Assembly (NCBI RefSeq): GCF_008692845.1 | Contig: NZ_VXJW01000007.1 | Coordinates: 221,235 to 285,234, forward strand | Direction: 5' to 3' | Source: Salmonella enterica subsp. arizonae | Lineage (GTDB): Bacteria; Pseudomonadota; Gammaproteobacteria; Enterobacterales; Enterobacteriaceae | Length of the DNA stretch: 64,000 bases | In this document: piece after piece, positions 31,344-39,390 of the stretch | How positions within the stretch are numbered: the stretch's first letter is position 1 | Layout: each line of letters begins with the position of its first letter | The notes under the pieces: model-generated | Database searches by the model: none | Seen by the model: the letters and a program-made list of their open reading frames with translations, nothing else | Told to the model about the DNA's origin: nothing | Position numbers and translations under genes: made by a program

Positions 31344-31892
31344 ATGACTCAGAGGTATTTAAATGGCTGGGGAAGCTATATTTTAATGGGCGTTTCAGGA
31401 AGTGGTAAGTCTTTAATAGGCTGCAAAATTGCAGCATTATTTTCCGCGAAGTTTATTGACGGCGATGATCTCCATTCGGCAAAAAACATTGATAAAATGT
31501 CTCAGGGAATACCGTTAACAGATGAAGACCGCTTACCCTGGCTAGAACGATTAAATGACGCTTCATACAGTCTTTATAAAAAAAATGAGACAGGATTTAT
31601 TGTCTGCTCGTCATTAAAAAAACAGTACCGCGATATTTTACGTAAGAGCAGCCCTAACGTACATTTCCTGTGGCTGGACGGCGATTACGACACCATACTG
31701 GAGCGAATGCATTGTCGTGCCGGGCATTTTATGCCGCCAGACCTGCAGCAAAGTCAGTTTGACGCGTTGGAGCGACCGTGTGCTGATGAACATGATATTG
31801 CGCGCATTGATGTTAATCATGACATTGAGAACGTGACGGAGCAGTGCCTACAGGCTGTACAGGCTTTTCGCCTGGCACTCAGCGCTTCCTGA
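31344..31892 (+). CDS. idnK: Gluconokinase IdnK with altered N-terminus
   Basis: A 182-residue shikimate-kinase-fold gluconate kinase; Walker A is GVSGSGKSLIG and IDGDDLHSAKNIDKMSQGIP is the family signature. The usual start, ATGGCTGGGGAA at 31362, hits a stop after seven codons because one A seems missing after codon 4. The kinase frame is instead open from an in-frame ATG at 31344 (MTQRYLNGWGSYILMGVSG), replacing only the first few residues. A weak ribosome binding site precedes that ATG. Activity is possible but expression is uncertain. Confidence 0.75.
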   Translation: MTQRYLNGWGSYILMGVSGSGKSLIGCKIAALFSAKFIDGDDLHSAKNIDKMSQGIPLTDEDRLPWLERLNDASYSLYKKNETGFIVCSSLKKQYRDILRKSSPNVHFLWLDGDYDTILERMHCRAGHFMPPDLQQSQFDALERPCADEHDIARIDVNHDIENVTEQCLQAVQAFRLALSAS

Positions 31893-31919
31893 TGATTGTC
31901 AAAGCGCCGAGTCAAGCGG

Positions 31920-32939
31920 TCAGAAATCAGCTTTTAGCACCACCCGATAGCGGGCTTTGCCGTCGCGAACGTGCTGGATAGCCTCGTTGATTTGTGACAT
32001 AGCGAACAATTCCGTGGTTGGCGCGACGTTGCTGCGTCCGGCGAATTTCATCAGCTTGCGAAGTTCATATGGCGTTCCGGTTGCCGAACCTGAGATACTG
32101 CGATCGCCAGCAATTAATGTAAACGCCGGTACGGGTAGCGGCTTCAATACGGCTCCAACGGTATGAAAATTGCCGCCATAAGCCAGCGCTTCGAAGTAGG
32201 GTTGCCAGTCGAGATCGACGTTGACCGTGTTAATGATGAGATCGAACTGGCCCGCCAGCGCTTTTAACGCTTCCGGATCGCGGCTGTTGACCACTTTATC
32301 CGCCCCCATCGCCAGCACTTCCTGCTCTTTCGATCGATTTGAACTGAACGCAGTGACCTCGCAGCCCATCGCATGTAGCAGTTTGATTGCGATGTGTCCG
32401 AGCCCGCCAATACCGATTACGCCAACGCGGCTGGTGGCGGTAATATGGTGCATCAATAGCGGCTTAAAGACCGTAATGCCGCCGCATAAAAGCGGGCCTG
32501 CGGACGCCATATCAATATCCTCCGGTAATGGGATTACCCACTGCCAGCCAGCGCGAAGCTTCTCGGCAAAACCGCCACGATTGAGAATAGTGGGAACAGA
32601 GCCTTCCAGACAGTTAATCTGGTTGCCGCGGATACAGGCATCGCAGTGTCCGCAACTGCGAGCCGTCCAGCCAATTCCGACGTGCTGACCGACTTTGAAT
32701 CCCTTGTTCTGTGCCGCGCTGCCGAGTGCGGTTACCCGACCGATGACCTCATGTCCGGCTACCAGAGGGTATTGAGAGAACCCCCATTCATTGTCGATCA
32801 TCGACAGATCGGAATGGCAGATCCCGCAGTAGTCGACCCGTACCTCGACATCTTCCGGTTGGAGTTCCCCCGCGTCATATTCATAGAGTTCGAGCTCGCC
32901 GCCCGCCTCTTTCGCGGCATAGCTTTTTATTATCGTCAT
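31920..32939 (-). CDS. ahr: NADPH-dependent zinc alcohol/aldehyde reductase Ahr (YjgB)
   Basis: A 339-residue medium-chain dehydrogenase starting [20 protein letters not shown]. Catalytic-zinc ligands appear in CGICHSDL and GHEVIG, structural-zinc cysteines in [17 protein letters not shown], and the Rossmann motif is [12 protein letters not shown]. It reduces a broad range of aldehydes using NADPH. It is convergent with idnK and is the last core protein gene before leuX. Confidence 0.93.
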   Translation of the reverse strand: MTIIKSYAAKEAGGELELYEYDAGELQPEDVEVRVDYCGICHSDLSMIDNEWGFSQYPLVAGHEVIGRVTALGSAAQNKGFKVGQHVGIGWTARSCGHCDACIRGNQINCLEGSVPTILNRGGFAEKLRAGWQWVIPLPEDIDMASAGPLLCGGITVFKPLLMHHITATSRVGVIGIGGLGHIAIKLLHAMGCEVTAFSSNRSKEQEVLAMGADKVVNSRDPEALKALAGQFDLIINTVNVDLDWQPYFEALAYGGNFHTVGAVLKPLPVPAFTLIAGDRSISGSATGTPYELRKLMKFAGRSNVAPTTELFAMSQINEAIQHVRDGKARYRVVLKADF

Positions 32940-33160
32940 TGTGTTTCCCTTAACGTAGTGTTGAACTGAAAAGTGTAGAGCATGGAGGCGGGGGCACTTG
33001 GCGTTAATTTGCTGGAGAAGGCGGGAAGTAGCATGATAATTCTATTTAATACTCAGTGATGCTGAAATTTTCAGCACTTAGCGAGACAGGTGTATGCTCG
33101 TGCTTGCATGACGGCGTATGACAGGTATAATCCACAACGTTTTCCGCATACCTCTTCAGT

Positions 33161-33245
33161 GCCGAAGTGGCGAAATCGGTAGACGCAGTTGATTCAAAAT
33201 CAACCGTAGAAATACGTGCCGGTTCGAGTCCGGCCTTCGGCACCA
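33161..33245 (+). tRNA. leuX: tRNA-Leu (anticodon CAA)
   Basis: An 85-nt class II tRNA from GCCGAAGTGGCGAAATCGGT to the encoded CCA. The acceptor stem GCCGAAG/CTTCGGC is perfect, the anticodon CAA lies at 33195-33197 in the loop TTCAAAA, there is a short variable arm, and the T-arm carries GGTTCGAGTCC. It reads UUG. leuX is a well-known island insertion site in enterobacteria, and an integrase remnant begins 150 bases downstream. Confidence 0.97.
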
Positions 33246-33394
33246 AAAACGATTGTGATAATCGGAAAATCTACAACAATCAATACGTTGTACAATGAAG
33301 CTGGACGTTGACGGCAACTACAAAATGGCCGCATCTCCGGCTTTTTTTGTTTATAAAGCCTCGGGCCAGATCTTTTCACTCACTCCCTGTTTTG

Positions 33395-34321
33395 TCAATC
33401 TCTCTCCACGTAACTTCTGAGCATCTCGACATTATGTTCGATATAGCTGAGCGTAACTTTAATATCCCTGTCCCCCAGCAGCTTCTGCGTGACGTATAAA
33501 TTTTGCTCCGGTTTCTTCATCAGTTCGGTCGCCACGGTATGGCGGTAGCGGTGTGAGGAAAAACGGCTGTGGCAGGCATCGCTGAGTTTGGCAAAGAAAT
33601 AACTGACCTGATTTTCTGTCATCGGTTTACCCTAGCGTAGCGTCCTCCGACTGAAACGATTGATGTTGAACAACTGATCGTCAGCCCGTATTCCCTTTGT
33701 TTTGACTTCTTCAAGCAGATGCTCCAGATAGGGCCGCAGCCGGGAGGCAATGGGAACGATATGTTCATCATGACTTTTGCTGCCTTCGCTCTGAATAAAC
33801 AACGTGTCATGGACCAGATCGATATCCCTGACCCGCAGGTGAATAAGCTGATTCAGCCGGATAGCGGTGTAGTTGAAGGTTTCGACCACGGTCAGCCAAA
33901 ACCATGCCGGATATAAAGGCGAACGATAGCCGCGCTGCATTTTCTCCCGTTCGATAAATTGGTTCAGCACTTTTCGGGAAGCGAGGATTTACTCGCGGGT
34001 CAGGGTTTTCTTTTTCTTACGGGATTCCCACAGCGATGTTTTCTGGAATGGATTGATGAACTGCTCCAGTAGCCCCTGTTCAATCGCGAAGTTATACAAG
34101 GCTCTCATATGGCGCATATAGTGGTTCCAGCTCACCGGCTTGATACCGCGCACATTTAACAGGTAATGACGCCACTCCAGCACCATATGCGGCGTGACTT
34201 CGGCGGGCAGGACGTTGCGCCAGTGGGTAAACTGATTTACCGCCGTGCAGTAGCAGCTCTGGGTATCAGGGCGCAGCAGACGGGCAAAAAAATACTCTTC
34301 CAGGAGCTGTTCAAAGGTCAT
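33395..34321 (-). pseudogene. Tyrosine recombinase/integrase with two in-frame stop codons
   Basis: The gene reads from ATG 34321 (MTFEQLLEEYFFARLLRPDT) to 33395 in a single frame interrupted by TAA after KKKTLTRE (near 33990) and TAG after RRTLR (near 33633). The SAM-like N-terminal core-binding domain, the catalytic region with SHRYRHTVATEL (H-x-x-R box) and the nucleophile Tyr in TLSYIEH are all recognisable. The length of about 308 codons is normal for the family. It probably inserted the island at leuX and is now dead unless the stops are suppressed. Its start overlaps the relaxase end by 11 bases. Confidence 0.85.
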
Positions 34322-35930
34322 GAGTGTCTTCTCCTTCACTGAGCAAGAGATGAGGGTTATTGAAGGGAATGTCATCTCCAAAAAGCGGCGTGGGATCGTC
34401 AAGAAGATATCCCTTCAGGCGTGAGCTACGGCGCGGACCGACAACGGCGCAGTGCCAGATGTTGAGGCCGTTTTTTCTTTTTCGGTGAAGGTGCAGATTC
34501 TGAAATCCTTTCTGTACTTCCCGCCAGTATTCTTCTGGGACATTCTGACCGCAGGCGCTAAGCCAGAGTTTGAAAATACCGGGCGTAACCAGAAACACCG
34601 ACCCGGCGACGGTATGGATCCGGGCGTTAGGTTCGTTGACTTCCAGATGTTGAGCCTGAACGTTACGAACCAGCCACTGCCAGAAGGCTTCGCCTGAAAG
34701 TGCGGTATCGTTCTGTTCGGGTTGAGGGGATAGTTGTTCTACTACCGCGTCCGTTGCAATCACTGCTTCTGTCTCATTCTGGACTCCCACTATTGGCGCG
34801 ACGGTTCCAATGAAGGCTGCGGGCCGCTGTTGCGGATCCTCCCAAATTAATGAAGGGGAAAAGCGCAGCAACGTAAGCTCACTGCTCCAGCCGCTGCTGG
34901 CTTCAATCCGGCAATGCCAGATGGCTTTGTCCTCACAGGGGATGAGTAACTGGTGTGCTTGCATCTCGTCGAACAGCCGCACGTTATGTTGCGGTACCGC
35001 GTCAATTCCCTGGCGCAGCAGCCAACCACGCACGGCATCGGCAGCGTTCTTGCTGACCAGCCACAGCGCCTCTTCCGTCAGCCAGCCGTCAGAACCGCCA
35101 TTCGGGTTGTTGAGTCGGAACTCATGCGCCAGCAGGTCGCGCAGGGCGGCGATGATTTGCTGAGGCAGCGAGGTTTGTGGGCGATGGATAGCCTTGATCG
35201 GATCGCCACCGAGATTAAACGCCACCGACGCCCGGTCGGCTTTCTGCACCAGTTTACCCGCCAGCCCGGCATACTGATACTGGCCGTTCAGGCAGTGCAG
35301 CAGAGTGGATAACGCAGCGGCATCGGCGGCGAGCCAGTCGAGGCTTTCCGGTGGGAGTAGCTGGGTGAGTAGAAGAGCTGCCGCAGCCGGATGGCGCAGA
35401 TAATCACGTTGCGGCAGATAGCGAAACCGATAAGGCTGGGTCAGCGGGCGATGCCATGGAAACCAGCGTTGACCGCTAATATCTTCCACTTCGATGTCGG
35501 TGATGAGTTTGCCCAGATCGTGCAACAGCGCGGCGTAGATGATGACCGTTGTCCAGCGTTCGGACTGAGCTGCCTGATCTTCCGGCGCTGCATCAGGCGG
35601 AAAAAGATAACTCTGCCGCAACCGTGCGGCATAACAGGCGGCTTCAAGGCTGTGATCGAGCAGACCGCCTGCATGGGCGTGGTGGTGGTTTTCCGAGGCC
35701 GGGAACAACTGCGCCAGTTCTGCGAAGCGGTGAAGTGGTGCCAGCCAGAAGCGTTCAAACAGTGAGGCAGGGAGTGCGGTGCTCTGGCGAATAAACTGGA
35801 TAAGTTGCTGGCGTGATGAAACAGCCAGTAGTATCTGCGCGGATTCAGGATGCAGCCATCCCTCCGTGGCGTTCGGCCTGCCGTCGGATGGTGTGGTTTC
35901 TGGTTTTTTGCGCGTCAGCCATATCCGCAT
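34311..35930 (-). CDS. MobH-family relaxase (TraI_2)
   Basis: A 539-residue protein with the three-His/HD-type relaxase signature: HHHAHAGGLLDH at residues 82-93 and LLHDLGK at residues 136-141. A C-terminal winged TraI_2_C-like domain ends in IFKLWLSACG and NLHLHRKRKNGLNIW. MobH relaxases nick oriT in SPI-7/ICE-type elements. It is encoded immediately before the integrase remnant, the usual terminal position in such islands. It appears intact and could mobilise the island in trans. Confidence 0.85.
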   Translation of the reverse strand: MRIWLTRKKPETTPSDGRPNATEGWLHPESAQILLAVSSRQQLIQFIRQSTALPASLFERFWLAPLHRFAELAQLFPASENHHHAHAGGLLDHSLEAACYAARLRQSYLFPPDAAPEDQAAQSERWTTVIIYAALLHDLGKLITDIEVEDISGQRWFPWHRPLTQPYRFRYLPQRDYLRHPAAAALLLTQLLPPESLDWLAADAAALSTLLHCLNGQYQYAGLAGKLVQKADRASVAFNLGGDPIKAIHRPQTSLPQQIIAALRDLLAHEFRLNNPNGGSDGWLTEEALWLVSKNAADAVRGWLLRQGIDAVPQHNVRLFDEMQAHQLLIPCEDKAIWHCRIEASSGWSSELTLLRFSPSLIWEDPQQRPAAFIGTVAPIVGVQNETEAVIATDAVVEQLSPQPEQNDTALSGEAFWQWLVRNVQAQHLEVNEPNARIHTVAGSVFLVTPGIFKLWLSACGQNVPEEYWREVQKGFQNLHLHRKRKNGLNIWHCAVVGPRRSSRLKGYLLDDPTPLFGDDIPFNNPHLLLSEGEDTHDL

Positions 35931-36098
35931 AATGGCCCTTTCCCCTTTTTCGGGTAAGCCCGTTACCCCTTCACTCTCTTCCCCTTCACCCTTTGGATTT
36001 TGCCTTTTGGTGCCGTCAGATTTGGGGCGAAATTGTTTATTGGGCTGCGCAAATTTATTTTGTGTGTAGTACAGGTGTACCTGATTGGTGGATATCAG

Positions 36099-36578
36099 TT
36101 AGCGGCGGGTCTTTTCAGACTCGGAGAGGATCGCGGATATATGTTCAGGAAAAATAACGTCAGTTGTTTTTTCCAGCTCGTCAGGCGTCCACCAGTGATA
36201 GTCATTGATAACGAGCCGTTCATGATCGCTCCAGGCTTCGGTGCTGATCTCTTCATCGTTAATATACACAATAAAAAAGCGTTCCTGAGCCAGAACTGTT
36301 TCGCCGCTGGGTAACAGCATCTGAAATGTACGCTCTGCGACAGAGGTGCCGATATCCTGGCGTATAATTCCTGTTTCCTCACGAAGTTCTCTTATCGCTG
36401 CTTGTTCAAAGGATTCATCATCTTCGACGCCACCTCCGGGTGTGGCCCAGTAAGATCTGCCAGCCAGTGCGTCAGAATTGTGAGTGAATCGGAAAAGCAG
36501 GATCCGGTTTAAAGGATCAATAATCAGTAATCGTGATGAAGGGCGTGTTCTCACTGAAGGTCTCGCTATTGTTATCAA
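36099..36578 (-). CDS. NUDIX hydrolase
   Basis: A 159-residue protein with a complete Nudix box at about residues 49-71: GGGVEDDESFEQAAIRELRE followed by ETGI, fitting Gx5Ex7REUxEExGU. Such enzymes cleave nucleoside diphosphates linked to other groups; the substrate cannot be told from the sequence. It stands alone between the relaxase and ardC. Cargo of this type is common in ICEs. Confidence 0.88.
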   Translation of the reverse strand: MITIARPSVRTRPSSRLLIIDPLNRILLFRFTHNSDALAGRSYWATPGGGVEDDESFEQAAIRELREETGIIRQDIGTSVAERTFQMLLPSGETVLAQERFFIVYINDEEISTEAWSDHERLVINDYHWWTPDELEKTTDVIFPEHISAILSESEKTRR

Positions 36579-36659
36579 TCAAACGGGATTGAGATGTTAG
36601 CATTTAGCAGCCAGTAGAATGCCGACAGATAGAATAAACATACTGTCGGCAAGATTTAG

Positions 36660-37571
36660 TTATGCGCTCAGCGCTAACGGCTGCTGCGCCCGTTCAAGTA
36701 GATACTCGCAGGCATTACGCGCTAACCCGCTGGCGCGGAAAATCGCTTTTTTGTCCTGCTGCAACACCTTCAGCCACGATGCGATGTAACTGTCATGCTG
36801 TAGCTTCGCCTGAATGCCGACATGGGCGCAGAGAAATGCAGATCCCATTTCGGCGACGAGTTCCTCAAAACTATACGTCGGATCGCCGAAGGTATGGTTT
36901 CCGGCAGTGATGCCGTCCCGACTCAGCCGTGAAGCGTGTCCGGTCGCGTGTGTCAGTTCATGCAGCAGCGTGCCGTAATAATCCTCACGCGAAGTGAACT
37001 GCTCAGGATGCGGCATGATGATGCAGTCGCGCCCCGGCGAGTAATACGCCCGGTTCTGGCGTCGGTGAATGATCGTCACCGCACTTTGCCGGGCAACCTG
37101 CTCAGCGGCGGCGATAGGATCATCGACCATCACGACAGGCTGTGAAAACGCCTCCGGTAGTCCTTCACATTGTTGGATGTTGAACAGCCGGAACTCGCGT
37201 ACTACAGCGTAAGACGTCACTTTAGGGTTACCGTCAGCATCAAGAACCGTATTTCCGTTGCCGTCCACAACCTCGCGCTGCTGGGGCAGATAGAACACGG
37301 CCAGTGTGGATTTTTCGCCTTTACGAACGTTACCGCCCGCATTGCGAATTTGTGTGAAGGTCAGCCAGCGATCGCTTTCATATCCCTGTCGTTCTGCGCT
37401 GTTCCAGAGCAGAGGAATATTGATGCCGTGATACAACCGCCCGGATAAGGCATTCATCGGCACCACCGGTTCCCCTTCCCGCCACGGGCGAACCCAGGGG
37501 ATCACGCTTTTCTCCAGCGCGGCGATAATTTCATCGGTGACTTTCTGGTAAAGATCGTTGCTTCTGTTCAT
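36660..37571 (-). CDS. ArdC-type antirestriction protein (ssDNA-binding zincin)
   Basis: A 303-residue protein starting MNRSNDLYQKVTDEIIAALE. The N-terminal half is the ArdC ssDNA-binding domain (WLTFTQIRNAGGNVRKGEKS), and the C-terminal half carries the zincin motif HELTHATGH plus a downstream EELVAEMGSAFLC metal ligand. ArdC proteins protect entering single-stranded element DNA from host restriction. The ATG at 37571 gives the family start; a longer frame upstream has no support. Presence beside the relaxase fits a conjugative element. Confidence 0.88.
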   Translation of the reverse strand: MNRSNDLYQKVTDEIIAALEKSVIPWVRPWREGEPVVPMNALSGRLYHGINIPLLWNSAERQGYESDRWLTFTQIRNAGGNVRKGEKSTLAVFYLPQQREVVDGNGNTVLDADGNPKVTSYAVVREFRLFNIQQCEGLPEAFSQPVVMVDDPIAAAEQVARQSAVTIIHRRQNRAYYSPGRDCIIMPHPEQFTSREDYYGTLLHELTHATGHASRLSRDGITAGNHTFGDPTYSFEELVAEMGSAFLCAHVGIQAKLQHDSYIASWLKVLQQDKKAIFRASGLARNACEYLLERAQQPLALSA

Positions 37572-37656
37572 AAGCGTAACCTCATGATTAAGAAGCCGGG
37601 TACAGCGCTCCCGGTCGGGAGTCGCCCGGCACGGGGAGTAAAGGATGCTGAGGCAA

Positions 37657-37950
37657 TCAGCAGGTATGAAGGGCAGTAACCAACAGGTGGTTATCTTCAA
37701 GCGTTAAGCGCAGCGGCGTCATCAGCGGTACATTGCTGCTGCCGTCAGAGGGCAAACAGTACAGACCGAAATTAATGCTCTTACGGTCCGGGCCTGCGCT
37801 TTTGAATGTCAGCATGGTGGCGACAATCAGGTTTTCGAGACGGTCGTCTTCCTGAGAGGGATCGGGTGGAAAACTGACTACCTTTTCCCAGGCCTCAGAT
37901 GAGACAGACAGCGATAAGGATTTTGCTTCAGGGCAAGATGAAGTAGGCAT
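37657..37950 (-). CDS. Hypothetical ICE/plasmid protein, 97 residues
   Basis: Not recognised. The product starts MPTSSCPEAKSLSLSVSSEA and contains PDPSQEDDRLENLIVATMLT, with no signal peptide or membrane helix. The ATG at 37950 follows GGAGAAACAC, a good ribosome binding site. It lies 85 bases upstream of ardC on the same strand and may be co-transcribed with it. It looks like a small accessory gene of the conjugative backbone. Confidence 0.6.
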   Translation of the reverse strand: MPTSSCPEAKSLSLSVSSEAWEKVVSFPPDPSQEDDRLENLIVATMLTFKSAGPDRKSINFGLYCLPSDGSSNVPLMTPLRLTLEDNHLLVTALHTC

Positions 37951-38317
37951 CGTGTTTCTCCAGTGATGAAAGCAGAGAAACACCGCCCGGCAGGGAGGGA
38001 TTCCCTGCATGGTGGGGTAGAGGATGTATCAGGCGCTGAGCGCTGTCCGCGAGAATGATACGGAGCGGACGAAAAGGCGAGCCTCACCGGGTAAGGTGGC
38101 AACCTGAAGGCTCTGGTTGCGGGTTGAACTTCGTACAGATTAATACGGTATAAATAATAATCAAGAGCTTGGTTTCTATGGGCGAGAGTTTGGACTCGTT
38201 ATCCTGGAAGCCGGTCTGATGCCCAGGATTTATCCGCTAGAGGGGTTAAACGAGATTTATCCTCTGGAGGGGATAAAGCATATTGGGCAATCGATGATAC
38301 CTGCGAAGCTCACGGTC
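37951..38317. other. Intergenic region with tandem operator-like repeats
   Basis: No credible gene. It holds two near-identical 23-bp units at 38228-38250 and 38255-38277, annotated separately, and an AT-rich stretch near 38140-38160 that could be a promoter for the leftward ardC operon. Confidence 0.5.
38228..38277. repeat. Two 23-bp tandem dyads (candidate operators)
   Basis: The units ATTTATCCGCTAGAGGGG(TTAAA) and ATTTATCCTCTGGAGGGG(ATAAA) repeat with a 27-bp period. Each is an imperfect palindrome (TTTATCC...GGATAAA in the second). Tandem dyads of this kind usually bind a dimeric repressor; the regulator is unknown. Confidence 0.55.
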
Positions 38318-39190
38318 TCAGGCTTTGAAGATCTGCTTACGGTGCCAGCCTACGTATTGTTCAGTGGGCCACAGCGATGTGTCATGAGGAAGATGCAACT
38401 GCTGACCGTTCCGTTGCCAGAACAGGTTGTCCACCACAGGGCTACGGCTGACGCCGCCGGAGATGCGGATAGTTAGGTTTTCATCCAGCCCGAATGCGCC
38501 CATATCAAAAGCATCATGGTGCAGCGAACATAGTGCCAGACCATTGTTCACTACACATGGCCCACCATAGGTTTTCCAGTGGATATGGGCTGCTTCAATA
38601 CCAACCAGCGCACCATCTAGCCGTAGATCGTAACCGCAGAAAGCGCATCGGGAATGGTAAGCCCGGAGCACGATATCCCTGAAGCGCGGGTCGCGGTTCT
38701 TCGAACGGTCGATAAAATCCAAACCCAGTTGGTTGGCGAGAATCCGCTGAATACTCTCGGGGAAGCGATCCATCAGGATCTGCTGGGCCAGTTGGTCGAT
38801 TACTTCAGGGTGCGCAAGTAAGTGGTGGTAAGCTGCTTCATCAAAGCCGCCCGCTACCTGGTTATCAATCAACTCTTTCTTGGTCGGTTGGGTGTTGCCT
38901 TTACGGGGTTTACAGCCTTCCGCGTTAGTGATTTCCCAGAAGCCGTCAGTTCTGAGCCGCCAGAAAGGCATATTGGGATAGTCAGTGCGTCGTTTAGGGC
39001 CAAACTCTTTCAGCAGGCGAGTGAGCGGTTCATGGATCTCCAGACCGTAGTTGAACAGGCGTGGGTGGCCTGCTTTGTACTGCGACAACACATACAACAG
39101 CAGCAACGGCTTATGCGGCGCGCATACATCACCCTGACGCCACACAGAGACGTTGGAGATGGCCGATTGCAGTGCTTCGAGAGATATCAT
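38318..39190 (-). CDS. HNH restriction endonuclease resembling phosphorothioate-DNA-dependent McrA enzymes
   Basis: A 290-residue protein. The N-terminal domain (about 1-150) has PHKPLLLLYVLSQ and FGPKRRTDYPNMPFWRLRTD, the pattern of sulfur-binding domains that recognise phosphorothioated DNA. The C-terminal HNH nuclease has CAFCGYDLR, IEAAHIHWKTYGGP, NGLALCSLHHDAFD and GLDENL. It probably cuts DNA carrying a modification the host lacks. No dnd or ssp modification genes are in the window, so it would act as a defence against modified DNA. Family assignment is from memory of motifs. Confidence 0.75.
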   Translation of the reverse strand: MISLEALQSAISNVSVWRQGDVCAPHKPLLLLYVLSQYKAGHPRLFNYGLEIHEPLTRLLKEFGPKRRTDYPNMPFWRLRTDGFWEITNAEGCKPRKGNTQPTKKELIDNQVAGGFDEAAYHHLLAHPEVIDQLAQQILMDRFPESIQRILANQLGLDFIDRSKNRDPRFRDIVLRAYHSRCAFCGYDLRLDGALVGIEAAHIHWKTYGGPCVVNNGLALCSLHHDAFDMGAFGLDENLTIRISGGVSRSPVVDNLFWQRNGQQLHLPHDTSLWPTEQYVGWHRKQIFKA

Positions 39191-39390
39191 GGGAATGAAC
39201 CGGGTAACAGGCTGATGTTATTGCGATCATGCTCGCAAAAGCGGTGAAATTCAATTGCGAGTGATCACATTGGCGAGATGAAAAACTATGAGACAGACAA
39301 CGAAAAAAATTTTTCTTCCATGATGAATGAAGTTAGCATGGTGCAAAAGGATATATATTAGGCTCTATGAAAAATTTGTGCGGGGATATT

